DNA from: an uncultured beta proteobacterium
Lineage (GTDB): Bacteria > Pseudomonadota > Gammaproteobacteria > Burkholderiales > Burkholderiaceae
Direction of reading: 5' to 3'
Assembly: GCA_903845455.1 (NCBI GenBank)
Contig: CAIMXN010000002.1
Location: 1-8,606 of the forward strand
Length of the DNA stretch: 8,606 nt
Part shown: one piece after another, positions 1-5,664 of the stretch
Layout: the number at the start of each line of letters is the position of its first letter
How positions within the stretch are numbered: the stretch's first letter is position 1
Translations under genes and position numbers: made by a program
Notes under the pieces: generated by a model
What the model was told of the DNA's origin: nothing
Database searches by the model: none
Seen by the model: the letters and a program-made list of their open reading frames with translations, nothing else

Positions 1-13
1 CGAAGGAATCATC

Positions 14-352
14 ATGGATCTCGCTGCTTTTCAAAGCATCCTCACAGTCCAAAACATTACCGTGTTTGTATTGGCCATTTTTGTTGGCTATCACGTTGTT
101 TGGAACGTTACTCCCGCACTCCATACGCCATTGATGGCGGTGACGAATGCGATTTCTGGAATCATTATTGTTGGCGCCCTCCTGCAGACTGAAGTCATTG
201 GTGGCGATGAGATCACGCTCACCAGCATCATCGGTGCAGTTGCTGTTTTTCTAGCCTCAATCAATATTTTTGGTGGCTTCATGGTTACCCGTCGCATGCT
301 TGAGATGTTCAAGAAAAAAGCCCCAAAGGCTGATGCGGCCTCAACCAAATAA
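14..352 (+). CDS. pntAB: NAD(P) transhydrogenase, alpha subunit part 2 (membrane)
   Basis: This 112-residue protein is the membrane half of the alpha subunit of proton-translocating NAD(P)+ transhydrogenase. The enzyme moves hydride from NADH to NADP+ using the proton gradient. The family signature around residues 33-50 (TPALHTPLMAVTNAISG) is clear, and three to four hydrophobic helices fill residues about 14-93, followed by a basic Lys-rich tail. In E. coli this segment is fused to the NAD-binding domain as PntA. Here it is a separate gene, as in many alpha- and betaproteobacteria, so the NAD-binding alpha-1 subunit should lie just left of the window. The start is supported by AAGGA at 3-7, six bases upstream. 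The beta subunit follows after 33 bases, so the two are co-transcribed. Identification is firm; only the symbol style (pntAB versus pntA2) is uncertain. Confidence 0.95.
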   Translation: MDLAAFQSILTVQNITVFVLAIFVGYHVVWNVTPALHTPLMAVTNAISGIIIVGALLQTEVIGGDEITLTSIIGAVAVFLASINIFGGFMVTRRMLEMFKKKAPKADAASTK

Positions 353-385
353 CACCAGAAAAAGACTAATACAGAGACCAAACTC

Positions 386-1753
386 ATGTTAAACATAACC
401 GCTATTTCTTATCTTATTTCCTCAGTATTGTTCATCCTTGCTTTGCGTGGACTATCTTCACCAACTACCTCACGCCAAGGCAATACCTTCGGTATGATTG
501 GTATGTTGCTAGCAGTAATCACTACCTTCTTAATTCCTGATTTCAAGCCAGTCATCTCATTAATTGCTACTGCAATTGTCGGGGGTGCGATTATTGGAAC
601 CATTGCTGCTAAGCGTGTGCAAATGACCAAGATGCCAGAGCTTGTAGCACTGATGCACTCCTTTGTTGGTTTGTCAGCGGTATTAATCGCCATTGCTGCA
701 GTATTTAATCCGGCTCATGACCACACCGGCGCCCAGAAGATTGAACTCTTTATTGGTGCATTCATCGGCGCAATTACCTTCACGGCTTCTGTCATTGCTT
801 TCGGGAAGTTGTCAGGTAAGGTTAGCGGTAAGCCAGTGACTTTTTCAGGCCAACATTTACTCAATCTGATTTTGGCTATTGCCATGGTTGCTGGTGGCAT
901 CGCTTACTTCATGACAGGTAGTCACGCAGCCTTCTTGGCGATGTGTGCAGTAGCTTTGGTTTTGGGTATCACTTTGATCATCCCCATCGGCGGCGCCGAT
1001 ATGCCGGTAGTTGTTTCCATGCTCAACAGCTACTCTGGTTGGGCGGCTGCTGGCATTGGTTTCACACTAAGTAACCCAGTATTGATTATTGCTGGTGCTT
1101 GCGTAGGCTCCTCAGGTGCGATTCTGTCTTACATCATGTGTAAGGCAATGAACCGTTCAATCATAGCGGTATTACTCGGTGGTTTTGGTGCTGAAGCCTC
1201 TGCAGGTGGTGCTGATGATAGCGGTCCAAAGAACTACAAAACTGGTTCGCCAGAAGATGCTGCCTTCCTTATGGAAAATGCCGACACTGTCATTATTGTT
1301 CCTGGTTATGGTCTTGCGGTTGCGCGTGCTCAGCATGCCCTTAAAGAATTGACTGAGAAGTTAACTCATCATGGCGTTACCGTGAAGTACGCTATCCATC
1401 CGGTAGCAGGTCGTATGCCTGGTCACATGAACGTTCTGTTGGCTGAAGCTGAAGTGCCTTACGATCAAGTATTTGAAATGGAAGATATCAATGGTGAATT
1501 CGGCCAAGCTGACGTAGTACTTGTTCTTGGGGCAAATGACGTTGTAAATCCTGCAGCTCGTACTCCTGGTAGCCCAATCTTTGGCATGCCAATTCTAGAG
1601 GCCTTCAAAGCTAAAACCATCATTGTTAACAAACGTTCAATGGCGGCTGGTTACGCTGGTTTAGATAACGAACTCTTCTACATGGATAAAACCATGATGG
1701 TCTTCGGTGATGCGAAGAAGGTCGTGGAAGATATGGTCAAATCGGTATCTTAA
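386..1753 (+). CDS. pntB: NAD(P) transhydrogenase, beta subunit
   Basis: This 455-residue protein is the beta subunit of the inner-membrane transhydrogenase, close to the usual 460 or so. The N-terminal two thirds form the proton-conducting membrane domain. His91 in the stretch MPELVALMHSF matches the His91 known to be needed for proton transfer in the E. coli protein. The conserved SMLNSYSGWAAA helix lies at 211-222. The cytoplasmic NADP(H)-binding domain begins near 290, with the nucleotide loop GYGLAVARAQ (307-316), GRMPGHMNVLLAEA (342-355), VLGANDVVNPAA (380-391) and KRSMAAGYAG (416-425). All are intact, so the enzyme should be functional. The ribosome binding site is weak (GAGACC a few bases before the ATG), so translation may depend on coupling to the upstream subunit. 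The gene ends the operon and is followed by a terminator. Confidence 0.97.
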   Translation: MLNITAISYLISSVLFILALRGLSSPTTSRQGNTFGMIGMLLAVITTFLIPDFKPVISLIATAIVGGAIIGTIAAKRVQMTKMPELVALMHSFVGLSAVLIAIAAVFNPAHDHTGAQKIELFIGAFIGAITFTASVIAFGKLSGKVSGKPVTFSGQHLLNLILAIAMVAGGIAYFMTGSHAAFLAMCAVALVLGITLIIPIGGADMPVVVSMLNSYSGWAAAGIGFTLSNPVLIIAGACVGSSGAILSYIMCKAMNRSIIAVLLGGFGAEASAGGADDSGPKNYKTGSPEDAAFLMENADTVIIVPGYGLAVARAQHALKELTEKLTHHGVTVKYAIHPVAGRMPGHMNVLLAEAEVPYDQVFEMEDINGEFGQADVVLVLGANDVVNPAARTPGSPIFGMPILEAFKAKTIIVNKRSMAAGYAGLDNELFYMDKTMMVFGDAKKVVEDMVKSVS

Positions 1754-1782
1754 AAAATCAAGTGCTATCCGCTTCTTTCACT

Positions 1783-1804
1783 AACCGCCTTCGGGCGGTT
1801 TTTT
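1783..1804 (+). terminator. Intrinsic terminator of the pnt operon
   Basis: A 7-bp GC-rich stem, AACCGCC (1783-1789) with GGCGGTT (1794-1800), closes a TTCG tetraloop (1790-1793). It runs straight into a T tract (1799-1804). The hairpin lies 30 bases after the pntB stop codon and has the classic form of a Rho-independent terminator on the plus strand. Confidence 0.92.
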
Positions 1805-1837
1805 ATTGCCCACCAATATTTGCAATGCTTAAGAAGT

Positions 1838-1866
1838 ACAAAAGGCTAGCAGTGCTAGCCTTTTGT
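1838..1866. terminator. Bidirectional terminator between convergent pntB and the MFS gene
   Basis: A perfect 13-bp inverted repeat, ACAAAAGGCTAGC (1838-1850) with GCTAGCCTTTTGT (1854-1866), surrounds a 3-base loop. The arm ends are AAAA on the left and TTTT on the right, so each strand reads as a stem running into a short T run. It sits between two convergent genes. It is the only terminator-like structure downstream of the minus-strand transporter, whose stop codon is at 1903-1905, and it would back up the pnt terminator on the plus strand. The T runs are short, so strength in either direction is uncertain. Confidence 0.75.
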
Positions 1867-1902
1867 TCACTACTTTCAATCGTTAATCGATTTACAACCG
1901 AC

Positions 1903-3171
1903 TTATGCTGCCAGGGTTTTGATGTACTTTGAACGCATAGGGCGCAATACAAAGAAAGCTAGTAATGCAGCTGCTGCATCCAAGGTAATCATGATAGCAA
2001 ACACTGGCATCCAGCTATCTGTCACACCATGTATATAGGCTGCGATTGGGCCGCCAATGATAGAGCCTACACCTTGAGCCATGTACAAGAAGCCATAGTT
2101 AGTTGTTGCATGCTTTTGACCAAAAGTATCTGTCAAGGTTGAAGGGAATAAAGAGAAGATCTCACCCCAACCAAAGAACACAATGCCTGACAAGATCACA
2201 AACATGACAGGATCTGAACGGGTCATGACCCAGGCAAACATCGCAATTGCCTCAAGACCAAACGCAATCGTCATCGTATATTCACGGCCAATTTTGTCTG
2301 ATACCCAACCAAATAATGGCCGAGTTAAGCCATTCGTAACGCGATCAATGGTTAATGCCAACGGTAGCGCAGCCATACCGAACACCATGGCCCCTGTGAT
2401 ACCAAAGTCTTTAGCAAACGCACCCATCTGTGAGATCACCATCAAACCAGATGTGGACATCATGGACATCATCAAGAACATCAACCAGAAAACCGGTGTC
2501 TTGAGCATTGTTTTTGGAGCGACTCCAGATGCCGCTGCTTCTACCTGACTGGCTGTCTGAACACGATCAGCATGTGGCACACGAATACCTTGCGCAGCCA
2601 ATAGGCCAACCGCACCAATGATGTAACCGAAGATGGTCAAAGTACCTTGTAAACCAGTATTTGCCAAGCTTGTAGCAATGGGGAAGGTGGTTAGTAAAGC
2701 ACCAATACCGTATCCAGCAGCAACCATACCTACAGCAAAACCACGGTTGTTTGGGAACCAACGTACCATCAAACCAACTACGCCAATATAGACAATACCA
2801 GTACCCAAACCACCCAATACACCATAAGTGATGTAGAGATTAGAAACGGTAGTCAGGTTTGCAGAGAGTACCCAGCTTAATCCTGTGAGCGCTGTACCAA
2901 TCGAGAGCAAGAGACGTGGGCCAAATTTATCAACTAAGTAACCTTGGAATGGTGAGAAAAAAGTTTGCAACACAATTAAAATTGAAAATGTCACCTGTAA
3001 CTCTGTAAGCGTGACACCAAGCTGACCCATGATGGGTTTAGTGAATAAAGCCCATACATATTGCGGGCTAGAAATTGACATCATGCAAATAACGCCGAGG
3101 GCTAATTGCACCCACTTTGACTTCAATGGGTTACTACTCGCTGGCGCCCCACTCATTGTTGCTGAACTCAT
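1903..3171 (-). CDS. OxlT-family MFS transporter (oxalate/formate antiporter-like, substrate unsure)
   Basis: This 422-residue inner-membrane protein has twelve predicted helices and belongs to the major facilitator superfamily, closest in style to the oxalate:formate antiporter OxlT of Oxalobacter. MFS motif A appears in the loop after helix 2 (GYLVDKFGPR, 77-86) and again after helix 8 (GWVSDKIGRE, 288-297). LFPSTLTDTFG (341-351) and NYGFLYMAQGVGSIIGG (358-374) are typical of this family. Arg284 lines up with OxlT Arg272, a substrate-binding residue. The partner OxlT Lys355 is replaced by Gln366, so a dicarboxylate such as oxalate may not be the substrate; a monocarboxylate is possible. The start at 3171 is chosen over an upstream in-frame ATG at 3198 because AAGGAG lies six bases before it. 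No oxalate or formate catabolic gene is adjacent. The gene is monocistronic between two terminators. Confidence 0.82.
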   Translation of the reverse strand: MSSATMSGAPASSNPLKSKWVQLALGVICMMSISSPQYVWALFTKPIMGQLGVTLTELQVTFSILIVLQTFFSPFQGYLVDKFGPRLLLSIGTALTGLSWVLSANLTTVSNLYITYGVLGGLGTGIVYIGVVGLMVRWFPNNRGFAVGMVAAGYGIGALLTTFPIATSLANTGLQGTLTIFGYIIGAVGLLAAQGIRVPHADRVQTASQVEAAASGVAPKTMLKTPVFWLMFLMMSMMSTSGLMVISQMGAFAKDFGITGAMVFGMAALPLALTIDRVTNGLTRPLFGWVSDKIGREYTMTIAFGLEAIAMFAWVMTRSDPVMFVILSGIVFFGWGEIFSLFPSTLTDTFGQKHATTNYGFLYMAQGVGSIIGGPIAAYIHGVTDSWMPVFAIMITLDAAAALLAFFVLRPMRSKYIKTLAA

Positions 3172-3177
3172 GTAAGT

Positions 3178-3183
3178 CTCCTT
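3178..3183 (-). promoter_or_regulatory. Ribosome binding site that fixes the MFS start
   Basis: On the minus strand AAGGAG stands six bases before the ATG at 3171. It lies inside the longer open frame that begins at 3198, which has no such site. This argues for translation starting at 3171 and removes nine spurious N-terminal residues. Confidence 0.85.
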
Positions 3184-3267
3184 ATTTTTTAACCCCAAAT
3201 ACCAAAAAGATTTGATTATTTATTGTGGTCTTATATGCGCTCGTAACTACCAATAACATCACTACAT

Positions 3268-3297
3268 TGGTGCAACATGCTCACACATAATGCACCA
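3268..3297. repeat. Inverted repeat upstream of the MFS gene, possible operator
   Basis: Perfect 7-bp arms TGGTGCA (3268-3274) and TGCACCA (3291-3297) are separated by 16 bases. The arm starts are 23 bp apart, about two helical turns. The repeat lies about 100 bp upstream of the transporter start and just downstream of the groL terminator, where a regulator of the transporter could bind. A weak -10-like TATAAG on the minus strand lies closer to the gene. No matching -35 could be picked out and the binding protein is unknown. Confidence 0.35.
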
Positions 3298-3305
3298 CTT
3301 TGGAA

Positions 3306-3337
3306 TAAAAAAACGCCTGGTCTTTTGAACCAGGCGT
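3306..3337 (-). terminator. Intrinsic terminator of the groESL operon
   Basis: Nine-base arms ACGCCTGGT (3313-3321) and ACCAGGCGT (3329-3337) form a stem around a 7-base loop. On the minus strand the stem is followed by a run of seven T (plus-strand A at 3307-3313). It lies about 40 bases past the groL stop codon and is a standard Rho-independent terminator for groESL. Confidence 0.93.
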
Positions 3338-3378
3338 CTTGATTTCTGCAGCTAGATAGCTGAGGAAATATCCGGCTA

Positions 3379-5031
3379 TTACATCATGCCGCCCATTCCA
3401 CCCATGCCGCCCATGCCACCCATATCAGGCATACCACCAGCACCTGACTCATCCTTTGGTGCTTCGCAGATAGCGCAATCAGTAGTCAACAACAAGGCTG
3501 CAACAGAAGCTGCATTGACTAATGCAGTTTTTGTTACCTTGGTTGGATCAATCACACCTTGAGCTACGAGGTCGCCATATTCACCAGTTGCTGCGTTATA
3601 ACCGTTATTGCCCTTGCTAGCCAATACCGCATTTACTACAACACTTGCTTCGTCACCAGCGTTAGAAACGATGATGCGGAGTGGCTCTTCCATAGCGCGC
3701 AATACGATGCTAATACCAGCGTCTTGATCAGCGTTATCGCCTTTCAAGCCCTTGATACCTTGCATCGCACGTAACAAAGCTACGCCGCCGCCAGGAACAA
3801 TACCCTCTTCCACTGCAGCACGAGTTGCGTGCAATGCATCATCAACGCGGGCTTTCTTTTCTTTCATTTCAACTTCAGTAGCAGCACCAACACGAATTAC
3901 TGCAACACCGCCTGCCAATTTGGCAACACGCTCTTGTAATTTTTCTTTGTCGTAGTCACTAGTCGCTTCTTCGATCTGAACGCGAACGTTCTTCACGCGC
4001 GCTTCGATCGCTTTAGCATCGCCAGCACCATCAATAATGATGGTATTTTCTTTGCCTACTTCGATACGCTTCGCTTGACCTAAGTGCTCAAGAGTTGTTT
4101 TCTCGAGTGTGAGGCCAATTTCTTCAGCGATCACTGTACCGCCAGTCAAAATAGCAATGTCTTCCAACATAGCTTTACGACGATCGCCAAAGCCTGGAGC
4201 CTTAACAGCACAAGTCTTGATGATGCCGCGGATATTGTTCACAACCAAAGTTGCCAAGGCTTCGCCTTCAACATCTTCCGCAATAATCAACAAAGGACGG
4301 CCAGATTTAGCTACTTGCTCGAGTACTGGGAGCAAATCACGAATGTTGCTGACCTTCTTGTCAAACAAGAGAACATATGGGCTTTCCAAGATGGCAACTT
4401 GTTTTTCTGGTTGATTAATGAAGTATGGGGAAAGGTAACCGCGATCAAACTGCATACCTTCAACAACTTCAAGTTCATCTTCCAATGACTTACCATCTTC
4501 AACAGTAATCACACCTTCTTTGCCAACCTTTTCCATTGCTTCGGCAATCCGCTGACCAATGCTGTAATCACTATTGGCAGATATAGAACCCACTTGAGCG
4601 ATTTCTTTAGTAGTTGTGCAAGGCTTGCTAATTTTCTTAAGCTCTTCGAGCGCAGCTGTAACCGCTTTGTCGATGCCACGCTTCAAGTCCATTGGGTTAT
4701 GGCCTGAAACTACATACTTCATACCTTCACGCACAATAGATTGAGCCAAAACAGTTGCGGTAGTTGTACCATCACCAGCGATGTCAGCAGTTTTGGAAGC
4801 AACTTCCTTCACCATCTGAGCACCCATGTTTTGAAGCCTATCTTTGAGTTCGATTTCTTTTGCTACGCTTACACCATCTTTAGTAATGGTTGGGCCACCG
4901 AATGAGCGCTCGATTACAACGTTTCGACCTTTAGGTCCTAAAGTAACTTTTACAGCGTTTGCAAGAATATTGACACCCTCAACCATCTTGGTGCGGGCGT
5001 TATCTCCAAATACGACGTCTTTTGCTGCCAT
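3379..5031 (-). CDS. groL: 60-kDa chaperonin GroEL
   Basis: This 550-residue protein is the group I chaperonin subunit, which forms a double seven-membered ring and folds client proteins in an ATP-driven cycle with GroES in the cytoplasm. It is almost full family length (E. coli 548). The ATP-site residues are in place: GPKGRN (32-37), Asp52 in TKDG, and the GDGTTTA loop (86-92) with Asp87. The DDALHATRAAVEEGIVPGGG block of the equatorial domain is also intact. The C-terminus is the flexible Gly-Gly-Met tail with repeated GGM units, encoded by a 9-bp tandem repeat near 3390-3425. AAAGGA lies a short distance before the ATG. The gene is 27 bases downstream of groS, in one operon controlled from the groS promoter. 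Nothing suggests a divergent or specialised copy. Confidence 0.99.
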   Translation of the reverse strand: MAAKDVVFGDNARTKMVEGVNILANAVKVTLGPKGRNVVIERSFGGPTITKDGVSVAKEIELKDRLQNMGAQMVKEVASKTADIAGDGTTTATVLAQSIVREGMKYVVSGHNPMDLKRGIDKAVTAALEELKKISKPCTTTKEIAQVGSISANSDYSIGQRIAEAMEKVGKEGVITVEDGKSLEDELEVVEGMQFDRGYLSPYFINQPEKQVAILESPYVLLFDKKVSNIRDLLPVLEQVAKSGRPLLIIAEDVEGEALATLVVNNIRGIIKTCAVKAPGFGDRRKAMLEDIAILTGGTVIAEEIGLTLEKTTLEHLGQAKRIEVGKENTIIIDGAGDAKAIEARVKNVRVQIEEATSDYDKEKLQERVAKLAGGVAVIRVGAATEVEMKEKKARVDDALHATRAAVEEGIVPGGGVALLRAMQGIKGLKGDNADQDAGISIVLRAMEEPLRIIVSNAGDEASVVVNAVLASKGNNGYNAATGEYGDLVAQGVIDPTKVTKTALVNAASVAALLLTTDCAICEAPKDESGAGGMPDMGGMGGMGGMGGMM

Positions 5032-5058
5032 GATTGAATTCCTTTCTTAAATACTGAA

Positions 5059-5349
5059 TTACTTCTGTACAACAGCCATGAGGTCGTCTTCACGCATTAC
5101 GAGTAACTCGTCAGCGCCAATCTTGACTGTTTGACCTGCATATTTACCAAACAACACGCGATCGCCAACTTTGACGTCAGGCGCATTTAACTTACCGCTG
5201 TCATCGCGTTTGCCTGGACCGACTGCTAAAACTTCACCTTGATCAGGTTTTTCAGCGGCAGCATCAGGAATGATGATTCCAGAGGCAGTTTTTGATTCTT
5301 GATCTAAACGTTTAATGATTACGCGATCATGTAAAGGACGCAGATTCAT
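5059..5349 (-). CDS. groS: 10-kDa co-chaperonin GroES
   Basis: This 96-residue protein is the co-chaperonin that caps the GroEL ring as a heptamer. The N-terminus MNLRPLHDRVIIKR is typical, the mobile loop spans about residues 16-33 with the GroEL-binding hydrophobic stretch GIII (24-27), and the family motifs VGDRVLFGKYAG and LLVMREDDLMAV are present. Length matches the family. AGGAG (plus-strand complement 5355-5359) lies five bases before the ATG. It is the first gene of the groS-groL operon. Its mRNA should carry a leader of roughly 130 bases that begins within the CIRCE element. Confidence 0.99.
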   Translation of the reverse strand: MNLRPLHDRVIIKRLDQESKTASGIIIPDAAAEKPDQGEVLAVGPGKRDDSGKLNAPDVKVGDRVLFGKYAGQTVKIGADELLVMREDDLMAVVQK

Positions 5350-5458
5350 TCCTTCTCCTATGTTAGTAAGTGTTAACTAGTTAAAATACATATATAAATC
5401 AGTGCTTTATAATCTCTTCACACGGAAACCAAGCGAAACTGCTAACTAGCAACCCGTT
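5350..5458 (-). other. groES 5' leader
   Basis: This 109-base stretch between the CIRCE element and the groES start is AT-rich and codes for nothing recognisable. It contains a perfect 12-bp palindrome TTAACTAGTTAA (5373-5384) near the groES end, too AT-rich to be called a terminator. A stem formed by the two CIRCE arms would sit at the 5' end of the transcript. No known riboswitch fold was recognised. Confidence 0.5.
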
Positions 5459-5485
5459 TTAGCACTCGTGTGTAGGGAGTGCTGA
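5459..5485 (-). promoter_or_regulatory. CIRCE operator (HrcA binding site) of groESL
   Basis: TTAGCACTC (5459-5467), nine spacer bases, then GAGTGCTGA (5477-5485). The known CIRCE consensus is TTAGCACTC-N9-GAGTGCTAA, so spacing is exact and only one of 18 arm bases differs. HrcA is known to repress chaperone genes by binding this element. Here it covers the expected transcription start next to the -10 box, so bound HrcA would block initiation. The hrcA gene is not in the window. Confidence 0.95.
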
Positions 5486-5515
5486 TTATATAGGTCTGAT
5501 TACAAGGATTTCAAG
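5485..5515 (-). promoter_or_regulatory. groESL promoter, overlapping sigma70 and sigma32 readings
   Basis: On the minus strand TTGAAA (5509-5514), 18 bases, then a perfect TATAAT (5485-5490) reads as a sigma70 promoter. The same DNA reads as a heat-shock sigma32 promoter: CTTGAAA (5509-5515), 13 bases, then ACCTATAT (5488-5495), which matches the CCCCATNT-type -10 well. The start point would fall about 5478, inside the CIRCE element. This suggests both sigma32 activation and HrcA repression, a combination reported in some betaproteobacteria. The sigma32 reading is inferred from sequence only. Confidence 0.78.
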
Positions 5516-5554
5516 GGTCCCATCCCATAAAATCTTTAGGGATTTAGCCTTTTC

Positions 5555-5560
5555 TATACT
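5555..5560 (+). promoter_or_regulatory. Possible -10 box for the EAL-like operon
   Basis: TATACT on the plus strand is a good sigma70 -10 hexamer, but the region 16-18 bases upstream (around 5532-5538) has no convincing -35. A promoter of this shape often needs an activator. It would give a leader of about 100 bases containing both inverted repeats described here. Weak call. Confidence 0.3.
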
Positions 5561-5572
5561 AGAGGCAAGCGG

Positions 5573-5588
5573 GTAGGACGTTTCCTAC
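5573..5588. promoter_or_regulatory. Inverted repeat GTAGGA-N4-TCCTAC, candidate NarL/FixJ-family operator
   Basis: Perfect 6-bp arms GTAGGA (5573-5578) and TCCTAC (5583-5588) surround CGTT. The core TAGGA-N4-TCCTA has the same spacing as the RcsAB box (TAAGA-N4-TCCTA), and the right side contains TTTCCTA, which matches the heptamer described for BvgA sites. Both proteins belong to the response regulator family encoded two genes downstream (6498-7121). Autoregulation of this operon is a plausible inference, but short palindromes are common and the orientation of half sites differs among family members. Confidence 0.4.
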
Positions 5589-5615
5589 AGATAAATAAGC
5601 TTTAAGCCCTTACCG

Positions 5616-5657
5616 CTCCAATCTGTCCTGCCTAGACTGGATAGTCACAGATTGGAG
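5616..5657 (+). promoter_or_regulatory. Perfect 11-bp inverted repeat that would sequester the EAL-like gene's ribosome binding site
   Basis: CTCCAATCTGT (5616-5626) and ACAGATTGGAG (5647-5657) are exact reverse complements separated by 20 bases. The right arm ends in GGAG (5654-5657), the Shine-Dalgarno sequence of the gene starting at 5665. An inner 4-bp stem GACT/AGTC (5635-5638/5643-5646) with a GGAT loop could stack below the main stem. In mRNA the fold would hide the ribosome binding site, as in RNA thermometers or protein- or ligand-controlled leaders. It could instead be a DNA operator, as the arm starts are 31 bp apart, close to three helical turns. No matching Rfam family is known to me. 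Confidence 0.65.
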
Positions 5658-5664
5658 AATGCTG

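Noticed and set aside
3172..3198. Longer N-terminus of the transporter from the ATG at 3198
   Set aside because: The extra nine codons contain the AAGGAG ribosome binding site of the ATG at 3171, and no ribosome binding site is seen before 3198.
3268..3297. NtrC site or sigma54 promoter upstream of the transporter
   Set aside because: NtrC sites have TGCACC before GGTGCA with a short spacer; here the order is reversed and the spacer is 16. No GG-N10-GC pair of a sigma54 promoter is found on either strand.
3388..3425. 9-bp tandem repeats at the end of groL as a possible unstable repeat
   Set aside because: They encode the normal Gly-Gly-Met tail found in most GroEL proteins.
4084..4488. Long plus-strand open frames antisense to groL (also 4109-4414, 3559-3774, 3752-3955, 4844-5050)
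   Set aside because: They lie wholly inside a highly conserved gene, have no ribosome binding sites or recognisable protein features, and reflect the codon bias of groL read in reverse.
5373..5384. Palindrome TTAACTAGTTAA in the groES leader as an operator
   Set aside because: It is short and AT-rich within an AT-rich leader, with no known binding protein and no second copy, so it is only mentioned with the leader.
5659..5664. Start of the EAL-like gene at the ATG at 5659
   Set aside because: The GGAGA at 5654-5658 directly abuts this ATG, leaving no room for ribosome placement, whereas the in-frame ATG at 5665 has a six-base spacing.
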